A stretch of DNA of 64,000 nt from Streptomyces chumphonensis (GCF_014779715.1 NZ_JACXYU010000011.1:1-64000); one strand, 5' to 3'. Counted from the first letter of the stretch, positions 33,356-42,397 are shown. Translations and numbers: made by a program. Notes: generated by a model not told the origin, from the sequence alone.

Positions 33356-33670
33356 GTCAGGGGGTGTCGTAGCCGAGGGTGTAGGAGCCGGAGCCGGAGT
33401 AGGCGTACACCTGGTACCGGTAGTAGCCCGACGTCCCGGAGTAGGACACCGACTCATCGGGACCGGAGCTGGTACTGCGGTCCACGGTCGACCAGGACGA
33501 GCCCGACCACTTCTGCAGGTACAGGTCGAAGTCCGCACCGTCCGGACCGTCCAGACAGGCCCGGTGCGTCCCCGAACCCGAGCTGTAGTAGTAGCTCCCG
33601 TCCGGCTGGTGGTCCGCGTCACCCCGACCCGTCAGACTGCCCGTCCGCGTCGACTCATAGCCCCCGCAGG
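33356..33670 (-). repeat. Near-identical 315-bp direct repeat, copy A (PPC domain coding)
   Basis: Encodes the C-terminal domain of the X-Pro dipeptidyl peptidase. Compared base by base with 35616-35930 it differs at only four positions, one of which changes an amino acid (His for Tyr in DADHQPDG). The flanking coding sequences are unrelated. Confidence 0.93.
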
Positions 33671-35486
33671 GGCCTTCGCCGGGATCCGTGGCGACGAGCG
33701 GCAGGGTGAGGCTGCTGCCGCCGGGTTCGAGGTGGAGGGCGGTGCCGGGGCGGGGGCGCAGGGTGTAGTGGTGGTCGGTGGAGATGACGACGAGGCCGAT
33801 GCGTCGTCCGGCGCGGAAGACGTGGTCCTTGGGCTGCATGGCGAACGTCAGCGCGTAGGTGCCGCCCTGCCGCAGGGGTTCGCTGCGGTCGGGTCCGTTC
33901 CGGTTCTGCGGGTCGAGCCAGCCGCGCGTGACGACGACGGGAGCGTCGTCCGCGCCCTCGGGTCCGTAGTCGACGAGGAGCGCGGTGAGGTTGGCCGCGT
34001 CGCGGTTGTCGACGCCTGCCTGGAGGGTGACGTCGGGGACGCCGGAGAGCCGGGCGTCGGCTTCCAGGGGCGCCGTGCGGTAGACGAGGCGGTTGGTGTC
34101 GGCCCGGTCCGGGGCGGTGGCGAGGGCTGCGGCGTCGCGGGTGCGTCCGGCGTCGGTGAAGCCCTGCCGGGGTCCGCCGCCGGCCGCGTCCGCGCTCAGG
34201 GTGCCGGGGGCGGTGGCGGAGTCGGTGGTGAGGCGCAGGACGGTGTCGCGGGCGGCGGGGTCGGGCCAGTCGGGGTAGCGGTGCCAACTCCCGTCGGCCA
34301 GCTGCACGTCGGCGGTGGGCTCGTCCATGATGCCGGTGTCCAGGCCCTTGACGTGTTCGTCGAACCAGCGGGCGATGGTCTCGCGGTGGTCCGCCCGGTC
34401 GGCGGGGCCGTGGCCGCCGTTGTGGAGCCAGATCTTGCGCGGCACGTCGTGCGCGCGCAGGGCCTCCCACCACTGGGCGTACTGGCCACCCTTGACGTTC
34501 CAGTCGGCCTGCCCGTGCATGACGAAGACGGCGGCCGTGACGTCGTCGGCCTTGCGGACGTAGTCCCTCTCCCGCCAGAACGCCGAGTGGTCGCCGGTGA
34601 CGCGGTCCTGGGCGGCGGTGAGGGCGGCGATCTCGTCCTCGCACCCGGGGTTGCCGACGACGGCTTCGGCGAGCACGTCGGCGTCCTCGCCCTGGTAGCC
34701 GCCGGGGGCGACGACGAGTCCGTTGGCCCGGTAGTAGTCGTACCAGCTGGAGATGGCGGCGATGGGGACGATGGCCTCCAGCCCCTCGACGCCGGTGGTG
34801 GCGGCCATGTTGGGCAGTGTGCCGTTGTAGGAGACGCCGAGCATGCCCACGCGGCCGTTGCTCCAGGTGGCCTCGACGCGGCGACCGGAGGCGTCGTAGG
34901 CGTCGGCGCGGCCGCCCAGCCAGTCGATGACGGCGGTCGTGCCCCGGGTCTCGTTCCCGTCGCCGCTGGTGGGGCAGCCGTCGGAGTCGCCGGTGCCGAG
35001 GCTCTGGCCGAGGACGACGGCGTAGCCGCGCGGCAGGAAGTAGTCGTCGTACCAGCCGGGGAGGTCGGGGGCGGCCTTGGTGACGCTCGGGCCGTCCGCG
35101 CCCTCGGCACCCTGCGCGCCCGGGTGCCCTTCCTGCGGCAGCCGCTCGACGTCGACGTCGTGGAAGTCGGCCGGGTTGGTGCCGTAGCGGTAGGGCGTGT
35201 GCTCGAAGACGACCGGCAGTCCGGTGGCTCCGGCCGGGCGGGCGATGTCGATGGCGACGCGGTCCGGACGCCCGTCGTGGTCGGTGTCGACGTCGGTCTC
35301 GACGTAGAGCCGTTCCTCGACGACGGCGGCCGGTCGCGCCGTCCCGGGACCGGCGGACGTGCCGGGACCGGCGGTCGTCGCGGGACCGGCGGCGGCCGTG
35401 GCGGGGGTGGTGCCGGCGAGCAGCGGGAGGGCGACGGCGAGGGTGAGGGCCGTCGCGGCGGCGGCACGGCGGGGGGTGCTGCGCAT
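33357..35486 (-). CDS. Secreted Xaa-Pro dipeptidyl-peptidase (CocE/NonD, S15) with C-terminal PPC domain
   Basis: 709 residues. The signal peptide starts MRSTPRRAAAATAL and ends near ATAAAG. The alpha/beta-hydrolase domain has EERLYVETDVDTDHDGRPD at its start, the nucleophile elbow GMLGVSYNGTLPN (Ser), FVMHGQADWNVKGGQ carrying the acid, and the His in LHNGGHG. A jelly-roll X-Pro C-terminal domain follows (RLVYRTAPLEADARLSG). The last ~100 residues are a Cys-bounded PPC domain beginning CGGYESTRTGSLTGRGD and ending SGSGSYTLGYDTP. It removes Xaa-Pro dipeptides from extracellular peptides. The ATG at 35486 has GGAAGG 13 bp upstream. It lies between the LuxR regulator and the M28 peptidase, each separated by a hairpin. 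Confidence 0.93.
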   Translation of the reverse strand: MRSTPRRAAAATALTLAVALPLLAGTTPATAAAGPATTAGPGTSAGPGTARPAAVVEERLYVETDVDTDHDGRPDRVAIDIARPAGATGLPVVFEHTPYRYGTNPADFHDVDVERLPQEGHPGAQGAEGADGPSVTKAAPDLPGWYDDYFLPRGYAVVLGQSLGTGDSDGCPTSGDGNETRGTTAVIDWLGGRADAYDASGRRVEATWSNGRVGMLGVSYNGTLPNMAATTGVEGLEAIVPIAAISSWYDYYRANGLVVAPGGYQGEDADVLAEAVVGNPGCEDEIAALTAAQDRVTGDHSAFWRERDYVRKADDVTAAVFVMHGQADWNVKGGQYAQWWEALRAHDVPRKIWLHNGGHGPADRADHRETIARWFDEHVKGLDTGIMDEPTADVQLADGSWHRYPDWPDPAARDTVLRLTTDSATAPGTLSADAAGGGPRQGFTDAGRTRDAAALATAPDRADTNRLVYRTAPLEADARLSGVPDVTLQAGVDNRDAANLTALLVDYGPEGADDAPVVVTRGWLDPQNRNGPDRSEPLRQGGTYALTFAMQPKDHVFRAGRRIGLVVISTDHHYTLRPRPGTALHLEPGGSSLTLPLVATDPGEGPCGGYESTRTGSLTGRGDADHQPDGSYYYSSGSGTHRACLDGPDGADFDLYLQKWSGSSWSTVDRSTSSGPDESVSYSGTSGYYRYQVYAYSGSGSYTLGYDTP

Positions 35487-35550
35487 GGGGGTGGGGCGTC
35501 CTTCCGGTGGTGCGGTCGGGACCGCCGGGCAGGTACGGGAGGGGGCGGGG

Positions 35551-35586
35551 GGCGCCGGTGTGCGGGTGGAGGCGCACACCGGCGCC
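35551..35586 (-). terminator. Hairpin terminator after the M28 aminopeptidase gene
   Basis: Perfect 14-bp stem GGCGCCGGTGTGCG (35551-35564) and CGCACACCGGCGCC (35573-35586) with an 8-nt loop, 30 bp after the stop at 35617. Confidence 0.8.
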
Positions 35587-35615
35587 GCTCGGTGGTGTGG
35601 CTATGTCACCGCCGG

Positions 35616-35930
35616 GTCAGGGGGTGTCGTAGCCGAGGGTGTAGGAGCCGGAGCCGGAGTAGGCGTACACCTGGTACCGGTAGTAGCCCGACGTCCCGGA
35701 GTAGGACACCGACTCATCGGGACCGGAACTCGTACTGCGGTCCACCGTCGACCAGGACGAGCCCGACCACTTCTGCAGGTACAGGTCGAAGTCCGCACCG
35801 TCCGGACCGTCCAGACAGGCCCGGTGCGTCCCCGAACCCGAGCTGTAGTAGTAGCTCCCGTCCGGCTGGTAGTCCGCGTCACCCCGACCCGTCAGACTGC
35901 CCGTCCGCGTCGACTCATAGCCCCCGCAGG
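35616..35930 (-). repeat. Near-identical 315-bp direct repeat, copy B (PPC domain coding)
   Basis: Encodes the C-terminal domain of the M28 aminopeptidase, offset exactly 2260 bp from copy A, with four mismatches in 315 bp. The identity starts at the stop codon and ends at the Cys codon that opens the domain. Confidence 0.93.
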
Positions 35931-37239
35931 CGGAGGTCCCGTTGACCGTCAGGCGGTAGGTGGCGGTCTTCGCGGTGTCCGTCCCGGTGCCCCTCACCGT
36001 CACGGTGTACGTGCCGGACGCCGCTGCGGCGGCGGCCGTCAGCGTCAGCTGGGACGACTCCCCCGAGGTCACGGACGACGGGCTGAAGGAGGCGGTCACG
36101 CCCTGCGGCAGGCCGGAGGCGGAGAGGGACACCGACTGGGCGGAGCCCCGCGTGGTCTCGGTCGCCACGCTCGCCGTGACGGCCGCGCCCGCGTCCACCG
36201 AGCCGGAGGACGGGGAGAGCGCGAGGGAGAAGTCGTTGGCGGACTGCTCGCCGCCGACGGTCCACACGGCGTGGGCGATGGCGTCGGCGTTGCGGTTCAG
36301 GGCGCCGTCGTCGATGTTGCCGATGCCGTCGCAGGAGCCGTGGTAGCAGGGGTCGTAGGCCCGGCCTGCGGTGCCGCCCCACAGCTGCGCCTCGGCGGAG
36401 GTCTTGCGGCCCTCAGCGCCGGTGAAGGTGCCGCCGGCGGCGATGCCGACCTCGATGAACGGGCCGTAGTCGCTGCGACCGCTGAAGTCGGTCCCGCGCG
36501 TGGGCCAGTTGATCGAGTCGAAGTAGTCCTCCAGGACGGTCTCCAGGTAGGCGGAGCCGTCGGGGCCCGGACCGGCGCCGACGCCGTCGGAGTTGTCGCC
36601 GTCGTAGATGAAGTAGCCGGGGTTGGGCGAGCCGATCATGTCGAAGTTGTAGTAGCCGCTGATCCTGGCCTGTTCGGCGGAGGAGAGGCTGTCGACGTAG
36701 CGGCTGGAGCCGATCAGGCCGAGTTCCTCGGCGCCCCACCAGGCGAAGCGCAGGTGCTTCTGCGGCTGGTGGTCGGTGCGGGCGACCTCCAGGGCGACTT
36801 CGAGGATGGCCGCCGAGCCCGAGCCGTTGTCGTTGATGCCGGCGCCGGAGGTGACGCCGTCGAGGTGGCCGCCGACCATGAGGACGTCGTCGGGGTCGCC
36901 GCCGGGCCAGTCGGCGATGAGGTTGTAGCCGGTGGCGCCGAAGTAGGTGAAGGACTGCACGCGCGTCTGGAAGCCGACGGCGTCGAGCTGGGCCTGCACG
37001 TAGTCGACGGACGCCTTGTAGCCGGGGCGGCCGTGGGCGCGGTTGCCGCCGTTGGCGTCGGCGATCCGCTGGAACTCGTTCAGGTGTTCCTTGACGCCTG
37101 CGAGCGAGATGTCGGGCGCGGCCGCCGCGGCGGCAGTCGTGGGGGACTGCTGCGGCTGTGCGCCGGCGCTTCCGGTGAACGCGAGGCCGGATATGGCCAG
37201 GGCCAGGGCCGCGACCGGGGCCGTCAAGCGTCTCAGCAT
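35617..37239 (-). CDS. Secreted M28 zinc aminopeptidase (Streptomyces griseus AP-like) with PPC domain
   Basis: 540 residues. The signal peptide is MLRRLTAPVAALALAISGL to AGAQ. The M28A domain has zinc ligands visible as His in VGGHLDGV, Asp in GINDNGSG, the catalytic Glu pair in WWGAEELGL, Asp in YNFDMIGS, and a late His in CYHGSCD. This is the arrangement of S. griseus aminopeptidase. An Ig-like beta-sandwich with Ser/Thr-rich repeats follows (about residues 330-435, LSPSSGSVDAGAAV), then the PPC domain shared with the X-Pro peptidase. The ATG at 37239 has GGGAGGAAGAG upstream. It releases N-terminal hydrophobic residues and would work with the M4 and X-Pro enzymes in peptide breakdown. Confidence 0.95.
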   Translation of the reverse strand: MLRRLTAPVAALALAISGLAFTGSAGAQPQQSPTTAAAAAAPDISLAGVKEHLNEFQRIADANGGNRAHGRPGYKASVDYVQAQLDAVGFQTRVQSFTYFGATGYNLIADWPGGDPDDVLMVGGHLDGVTSGAGINDNGSGSAAILEVALEVARTDHQPQKHLRFAWWGAEELGLIGSSRYVDSLSSAEQARISGYYNFDMIGSPNPGYFIYDGDNSDGVGAGPGPDGSAYLETVLEDYFDSINWPTRGTDFSGRSDYGPFIEVGIAAGGTFTGAEGRKTSAEAQLWGGTAGRAYDPCYHGSCDGIGNIDDGALNRNADAIAHAVWTVGGEQSANDFSLALSPSSGSVDAGAAVTASVATETTRGSAQSVSLSASGLPQGVTASFSPSSVTSGESSQLTLTAAAAAASGTYTVTVRGTGTDTAKTATYRLTVNGTSACGGYESTRTGSLTGRGDADYQPDGSYYYSSGSGTHRACLDGPDGADFDLYLQKWSGSSWSTVDRSTSSGPDESVSYSGTSGYYRYQVYAYSGSGSYTLGYDTP

Positions 37240-37500
37240 CTCTTCCTCCCTTCGTGTCCCGTCCGGGCCCACCACCGGGCTCGGACGTGGGCCGGGGTGG
37301 CCCGGGGTCGAGGGTAGGAACGGCGGGCTCCGCCGGAATCAGGGAGAACCCTTGTCGTGCGGGGCGGAGTCGACGCGGAGCGCGAAAAGTCGGCGTCCCG
37401 GGTCTTGACGCTCTTGCTGACGAGCAGTCTCATAAAAGGACCGTCGATGTGACCGCCGGTAACGCATCACCGTGCCCCGATTCCGCAGCGAGGTGCCCCC

Positions 37501-38445
37501 ATGCCCACAGCCTCCGCCCCCGGTACCGACCCCACTCTGCTGCGCGACGCACTCGGCCGCCTCAAGGACCGCGAGGCGGTCGCGGAACGGCTTCTGGAGG
37601 CGTCCCGCAAGCACTCGTTCGACCCGGACCGGGAGCTGGACTGGGACGCGCCCTTCGAGGAGGGCAAGTGGTTCTGGCCGCCGGAGCTCGTCTCGCTCTA
37701 CGACACCCCGCTGTGGCGGCGGATGCCGGAGGAGCAGCGCAGGGACCTGGCCCGGCTGGAGGCCGCGTCCTTGGCGTCGCTGGGCATCTGGTTCGAGATC
37801 ATCCTCATGCAGCTCCTCGTGCGGCACATCTACGACAAGCCGCTCACCAGCAGCCACGTGCGGTACGCGCTGACGGAGATCGCCGACGAGTGCCGGCACT
37901 CGATGATGTTCGGCCGCCTCATCACCCGGGGCGGCGCGGAGCCGTACCCGGTGAGCCGGCTGAACCACAACATGGCGCGGGTGCTCAAGACCGTCTCCAC
38001 GACGCCCGGTTCGTTCGCCTGCACGCTGCTGGGCGAGGAGATCCTGGACTGGATGCAGCGGCTGACCTTCCCCGACGAGCGGGTGCAGCCGCTGGTGCGC
38101 GGGGTGACGCGCATCCACGTCGTCGAGGAGGCGCGGCACGTCCGGTACGCGCGGGAGGAACTGCGCCGCCAGATGGTGACGGCGCCGCGCTGGCAGCGGA
38201 CGGTCACCCGGCTCAGCTCCGGGGAGGCGGCCCGCGTCTTCTCGGTCGCCTTCGTCAACCCGCAGGTCTACACGGACGCCGGGCTGGACCGGCGGGAGGC
38301 GCTGGCGCAGGTGCGGGCGAGCGCGCACCGCCGGGACGTCATGCGGGCGGGGGCGAAGCGGCTGACGGACTTCCTGGACGAGATCGGGGTGCTGCGCGGC
38401 ACGGGGCGTCGGCTGTGGGTGAGCTCGGGCCTGCTGGCCGCGTGA
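37501..38445 (+). CDS. AurF-like diiron oxygenase (second of two in window)
   Basis: 314 residues, paralogue of the protein at 7763-8686. Diiron ligands are visible as Glu in GIWFEIILMQL, TEIADECRHSMMFG, Glu in GEEILDWMQR and VVEEARHVRYA. The helical core lines up with the first copy throughout, but the N- and C-terminal ends differ. No ferredoxin or reductase gene accompanies this copy, so it must borrow electrons from elsewhere. The ATG at 37501 has GAGG 9 bp upstream. The 261-bp upstream spacer holds TTGACG near 37404 and an A/T-rich TCATAAAAGG stretch, the probable promoter. A TetR gene follows 74 bp downstream on the same strand and may regulate it. Confidence 0.86.
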   Translation: MPTASAPGTDPTLLRDALGRLKDREAVAERLLEASRKHSFDPDRELDWDAPFEEGKWFWPPELVSLYDTPLWRRMPEEQRRDLARLEAASLASLGIWFEIILMQLLVRHIYDKPLTSSHVRYALTEIADECRHSMMFGRLITRGGAEPYPVSRLNHNMARVLKTVSTTPGSFACTLLGEEILDWMQRLTFPDERVQPLVRGVTRIHVVEEARHVRYAREELRRQMVTAPRWQRTVTRLSSGEAARVFSVAFVNPQVYTDAGLDRREALAQVRASAHRRDVMRAGAKRLTDFLDEIGVLRGTGRRLWVSSGLLAA

Positions 38446-38519
38446 CGCCCCGCTCCCCCGGCCGGCCCGTCCCGCCCTGGCCGGGGTCGCCGGGGCACCC
38501 CCCGGTTACCCTGCTCAGC

Positions 38520-39233
38520 ATGACTGCCCCCGCATACCGCCGACTGAGCGTGGACCAGCGGCGGGCCCAGCTCATCTCCACGGCGCTCGGCCTCTTCGCG
38601 CAGCGCCCGCCGGAGGAGATCACCCTGGACGACGTGGCCGCTGCGGCGGGGGTGTCCCGGCCCCTGGTCTACCGCTACTTCCCCGGCGGCAAGCAGCAGC
38701 TGTACGAGGCGGCGCTGCGCAACGCGGCGGACGCGCTGGAGAGCTGCTTCGACGAGCCGCACACCGGGCCGCTGACCGAGCGGCTGCTGCGCGTGCTGGA
38801 CCGCTACCTGGCCTTCGTGGAGCAGCACGATGCCGGGTTCACCGCGCTCCTGGCGGGCGGCAGCGTCGCGGAGACGACGCGGACGAGCGCGATCGTGGAC
38901 GAGGTCCGCCGGACCGCCGCCGACGTCATCCTGGGCCACCTGGAGATCGCGGAGCCGCGCACGCCGCTGCGGATGGCGGTGCGCACGTGGATCTCGGCGG
39001 TGGAGGCGGCGTCCCTGATCTGGCTGGACGAGGGGAGGGAACCGCCGCGCGAGGAGCTGCGGGACCTGCTGGTGGACCAGTTCGTCGGGCAGTTGATGGT
39101 CGCCGCGAGCCGGGACGAGCAGGTGGCGGGCGTGGTCGAGATGGCCGTGGCGCGGGAGCGGCCGGAGGGCCCGGTGGGTGAGCTGTTCCGTCGGCTGGTG
39201 CCCGTGATGGGCGTCGGCTCCACGCTCCTGTGA
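38520..39233 (+). CDS. TetR family transcriptional regulator
   Basis: 237 residues. The N-terminal HTH reads RRAQLISTALGLFAQ, EEITLDDVAAAAGVSRPLVYRYF and GGKQQLYEAAL, a clear TetR_N domain. The C-terminal ligand domain is helical, with ERLLRVLDRYLAFVEQHDAGF and AVRTWISAVEAASLIWLDE; the latter type is common in regulators of lipid or xenobiotic enzymes. The ATG at 38520 is the first sensible start after the AurF-like gene; no strong ribosome site is seen. It probably controls the preceding AurF-like gene or itself. I could not recognise a matching operator in the 74-bp spacer. Confidence 0.92.
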   Translation: MTAPAYRRLSVDQRRAQLISTALGLFAQRPPEEITLDDVAAAAGVSRPLVYRYFPGGKQQLYEAALRNAADALESCFDEPHTGPLTERLLRVLDRYLAFVEQHDAGFTALLAGGSVAETTRTSAIVDEVRRTAADVILGHLEIAEPRTPLRMAVRTWISAVEAASLIWLDEGREPPREELRDLLVDQFVGQLMVAASRDEQVAGVVEMAVARERPEGPVGELFRRLVPVMGVGSTLL

Positions 39234-39243
39234 GACTGGACGC

Positions 39244-39501
39244 GTGAGAAGCGAGAGGACGACGTTCGTGGGCGGGCCGCTGGACGGCCGGGTGCTGGAC
39301 GTCCTGCTGGGCCCGACCGGACGGCCGCCGAAGTGGTACGAGGTGCCGGTGCCGGACGCGGCGGGCGGCGCCCCGACCGTGCACGCCTACCGGCTGGAGG
39401 CGGCGGGCACGGGTCGGCTCGGCCTGCCGCGCGGCTGGCGGTACGTGTACGAGCCGGAGGGACGGCCACCGCGCAACTGGCCCCTGCGCCGACGGACCTG
39501 A
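39244..39501 (+). CDS. Small conserved hypothetical protein
   Basis: 85 residues starting at a GTG 10 bp after the TetR stop. Contains TTFVGGPLDGRVLDVLLGP near the N-terminus, a pattern seen in short actinobacterial hypothetical proteins, and a C-terminal beta-rich part GWRYVYEPEGRPPRNWPLRRR. No signal peptide, membrane helix or catalytic motif. Codon use is typical of real genes. A second GTG at 39268 has a better GAGAGGA ribosome site but would remove part of the GGPLDG block. Possibly co-transcribed with the TetR gene. Confidence 0.62.
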   Translation: MRSERTTFVGGPLDGRVLDVLLGPTGRPPKWYEVPVPDAAGGAPTVHAYRLEAAGTGRLGLPRGWRYVYEPEGRPPRNWPLRRRT

Positions 39502-39627
39502 GGAGGGCGCGGGCGCGGAGCGGTGCCCCGTGGGGGTGGTTCCGGGTGGGCCGGTTGCCCTACCCGACGGCGACAATATGACGATCTGACCTCCGTATCG
39601 CCTTGGGTGGACGGCGGAGGTGATGTC

Positions 39628-41175
39628 GTGTCAGTCGAACCCCGACGGCGTTCCCGGTACCGGGCCGCCGGGCTGTGTGCCACGACGGCCGCGGTGCTCG
39701 CCCTCACCGCACCGCTCGGCCCGCTGACGTCCCCCGCGACCGCGGGACCCGCCCCGCTGGACGCACCCCGGGACCGGCCCGACCGGCCGCGCGAGGACCC
39801 GGGTGGCGCGGGGAAGAGCGGGCCGGGGCGCGACACCGCACCGCCGGACCCGGTGTGGCAGGGGCCGCTGACCGGACCGCCCCGGCACCCGGACGAACCG
39901 CCGCGCCACGCCCCCCGCACTCCCGACGCCCCCGGCCCGACGGACCAGGACGGCAGGCCGCCCGCCGAGGAGGCGCCCGGACGTGCCCCCACCGCCCCGG
40001 AACCGGAGCGCGCCCCCGCCGCCCCGCCGCGCTCCGTCGGGGAACTCCTCGGCGAGCTGCGCGCCCTCTACCGGGACGCCTCCTCGGCGACCGACGACTA
40101 CAACGCCGCCGAGGAGGCCCTGCGGGAACACCGCGCGACCGCGGACCGGCTCGGCCGGCGGCTCGGCCACGTCCGCGCGGAACTGGCCGCCGCACGCCGG
40201 GCGGCCGGGCGCCTGGCCCGCGAGCAGTACCAGGGCGGCTCCCCCGGCCTCGCCCCCTACCTGCGGCTGCTGCTCGCCGACGGCGATCCGCAGGAGGTCT
40301 TCCACCGGGGCCACCTGGTGGGCGAGGCCGCGAAGAGCCAGGCCGGCGTGGTGCGTCGGGTGGCGGCGGCCGAGCAGCGGCTGGAGCGCGCCGCCGAGCG
40401 GGCCCGCGGGGCCCTGGCGCGGCGGCAGGAGCTCGCCGAGGAGGAGGCCGAGCGCCGCGACGCCGTCCGGGAACGGCTCGACGAGATCGCCGGGCTGCTC
40501 GCCTCGGTGAGCGACGCGCAGCTCGCCGCCGTCCGGGAGCTGGAGCGCTCGCAGACGGCGACGGCGCAGCGGGCCCTGCTGGAGGACGGGAAGGTCGGGG
40601 GCACCCCCGCCGCGCCCACGACCCCCACGGCGGCCGGGGCCGAGGCCGTGCGCTCCGCCCTGGCGCAGGTGGGCAAGCCCTACCGGTGGGGGGCCGAGGG
40701 CCCGGAGTCGTTCGACTGCTCGGGGCTGACGTCGTGGGCCTGGGCCCGCGCGGACCGCGCCGTCCCGCGCACCAGCCAGGAGCAGTGGCGACGGCTGCCG
40801 CGCGTGGACCTGGCCGACCTGCGGCCGGGGGACCTGGTGGTCTACTTCCCCGAGGCCACGCACGTCGCCCTCTACCTCGGGGACGGGCAGGTGGTGCAGG
40901 CGCCGAGGCCGGGGGCGGCGGTGAAGGTCTCCCCGCTCGCCGCGAACCCGCTGCTCGGCGCCGTCCGCCCGGACGCGGACGGGCGGCCGCTGCCCGCCTA
41001 CACGCCGCCGCCGCTCCCGCCGGGCGCACGCGAGGGCGCGGACACGGGGTACGCCTCGGCCCAGGCACCACCGACCCCGACGCAGGCCCCACCGCAGGCA
41101 CCGACGCGAGGCGCGGGCGCCGACGACCCGTCCGGCGCCGCGCCCGACGCCGCGACGCCGGGCGTCAGCCGGTGA
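39628..41175 (+). CDS. Secreted NlpC/P60 peptidoglycan endopeptidase
   Basis: 515 residues. An Arg-rich signal peptide (VSVEPRRRSRYRAAGL, hydrophobic core, ending PATAG) is followed by ~100 residues of Pro-rich disordered sequence. A long coiled coil spans about 135-305 (EEALREHRATADRLGRRLGH and EEEAERRDAVRERLDE). The NlpC/P60 domain has QVGKPYRWGAEGPESFDCSG (catalytic Cys) and ATHVALYLGDG (catalytic His). The C-terminal tail is again Pro-rich. The coiled coil is the usual RipA/SwlA-like regulatory part. A GTG at 39628 lies 7 bp after GGAGG. The end overlaps the convergent flavoprotein gene by 11 bp, so the two 3' ends share DNA. I saw no c-di-AMP riboswitch upstream. Confidence 0.92.
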   Translation: MSVEPRRRSRYRAAGLCATTAAVLALTAPLGPLTSPATAGPAPLDAPRDRPDRPREDPGGAGKSGPGRDTAPPDPVWQGPLTGPPRHPDEPPRHAPRTPDAPGPTDQDGRPPAEEAPGRAPTAPEPERAPAAPPRSVGELLGELRALYRDASSATDDYNAAEEALREHRATADRLGRRLGHVRAELAAARRAAGRLAREQYQGGSPGLAPYLRLLLADGDPQEVFHRGHLVGEAAKSQAGVVRRVAAAEQRLERAAERARGALARRQELAEEEAERRDAVRERLDEIAGLLASVSDAQLAAVRELERSQTATAQRALLEDGKVGGTPAAPTTPTAAGAEAVRSALAQVGKPYRWGAEGPESFDCSGLTSWAWARADRAVPRTSQEQWRRLPRVDLADLRPGDLVVYFPEATHVALYLGDGQVVQAPRPGAAVKVSPLAANPLLGAVRPDADGRPLPAYTPPPLPPGAREGADTGYASAQAPPTPTQAPPQAPTRGAGADDPSGAAPDAATPGVSR

Positions 41176-42397
41176 CGGAGGCCAGGTACGCCTCGGTCTT
41201 CGCCGGGTCGTAGAACCACTCCTCGAAGTCGGCCGGGTTGTTGAAGCCGTTCGCGAACCGGTCGGCGACGGGCTGGAGCTCGCCCGCCGCGCCCAGCATG
41301 TTCACGACGTGCTCGGGCGGCGGGGCGAGCATCGCGTTCGTCCACGTGGTGACGTGCCGCGCGGTCTCCCAGTAGCGGTCGAACGTGGCCTGCATCCACG
41401 CCTCGTCGAAGGGCCGGTCGCCGTGTTCGAGGATGGCGGCCAGGTAGGCGGCGGCGCACTTGGACGCGGAGTTGGAGCCCTGGCCCGTGATCGGGTCGTT
41501 GGCGACGACGACGTCGGCCACGCCCAGCACCGCACCACCGCCGGGCAGTCGGCCGACGGGCTTGCGCACGGTCGGGGCGTAGCGTCCGGCGAGGGTGCCG
41601 CCCGCGTCCGTCAGTTCGACCTTCGTCGCGCGCGCGTACTCCCAGGGCAGGAACTTCTCCATGAGTTCCAGCGTCGTCGCCAGGTGCTCCGCCGGGTCCT
41701 TGATGTCCCGGAAGACGTCGAGCGGGCCGCCGGGGACGCCTTCCCAGAAGAGGGTGTCGCAGCGCCCGGACGTCGTCAGGCAGGGTATGACGAACAGCTC
41801 GCCGACGCCGGGCACGAGGTTGCAGCGCACGGCCTCGGTGTCGGGGTGCTCGGGGCGGGGGCCGAGCCCGTGCACGTAGGCGACGGCCAGGGCGCGCTGC
41901 GGGGCGTCGTAGGGGGAGCGTTCGGCGTCCCGGGCGAACATGGAGACGAGTTCGCCCTTGCCCGCCGCGACGAGGACCAGGTCGTAGGTCCGGGCGAAGA
42001 AGTCCAGGTCGGAGACGGCCGCGCCGTGGACGACGAGCTGGCCGCCGCGCTGGGCGAACGTCTCCAGCCAGCCGGCCATCTTCAGCCGCTGGTCCACGGA
42101 CTGGGCGTAGTGGTCCAGGTGGCCGAGCCAGTCGATGGCCCGGGAGCCGTCGGGGGCGGCGACGGAGACGCCGAGCCCCTGGACGCGGGGCGCCTGGCTC
42201 TCCCAGAAGTTGATCTGCGTGTCGCGCTCGTGCTGGAGGGCCTGGTCGAACATGCACTGCGTGGACATGACCCGGCCGCCCCGGATCTCGTCCGCCGTAC
42301 GGTTCGACATGACGGTGACGTCGTAATCCTGCGCCTGCAGGCCCAGCGCGAGCTGGAGACCGGCCTGCCCGGCACCCACGATGAGAATTCTGCGCAT
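41165..42397 (-). CDS. StyA-like FAD monooxygenase (styrene/indole monooxygenase family)
   Basis: 410 residues. The N-terminal Rossmann motif is ILIVGAGQAGLQLALGLQ. The family-specific SNRTADEIRGGRVMSTQCMF motif contacts flavin and substrate. The C-terminal part has GRLPGGGAVLGVADVVVANDPITGQG, with the flavin-binding Asp of group E monooxygenases. Such enzymes need FADH2 from a separate StyB reductase, which is not in this window. The ATG at 42397 has GGAGAGG upstream. It lies 94 bp downstream of the conservon GTPase gene on the same strand, so it may be the oxygenase attached to this conservon, in the way that P450 genes accompany some others. Its substrate is unknown. Confidence 0.87.
   Translation of the reverse strand: MRRILIVGAGQAGLQLALGLQAQDYDVTVMSNRTADEIRGGRVMSTQCMFDQALQHERDTQINFWESQAPRVQGLGVSVAAPDGSRAIDWLGHLDHYAQSVDQRLKMAGWLETFAQRGGQLVVHGAAVSDLDFFARTYDLVLVAAGKGELVSMFARDAERSPYDAPQRALAVAYVHGLGPRPEHPDTEAVRCNLVPGVGELFVIPCLTTSGRCDTLFWEGVPGGPLDVFRDIKDPAEHLATTLELMEKFLPWEYARATKVELTDAGGTLAGRYAPTVRKPVGRLPGGGAVLGVADVVVANDPITGQGSNSASKCAAAYLAAILEHGDRPFDEAWMQATFDRYWETARHVTTWTNAMLAPPPEHVVNMLGAAGELQPVADRFANGFNNPADFEEWFYDPAKTEAYLASVTG

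Noticed and set aside
39502..39627. c-di-AMP (ydaO-type) riboswitch upstream of the NlpC/P60 gene
   Set aside because: The 126-bp leader lacks the conserved riboswitch blocks and is too short for the class.
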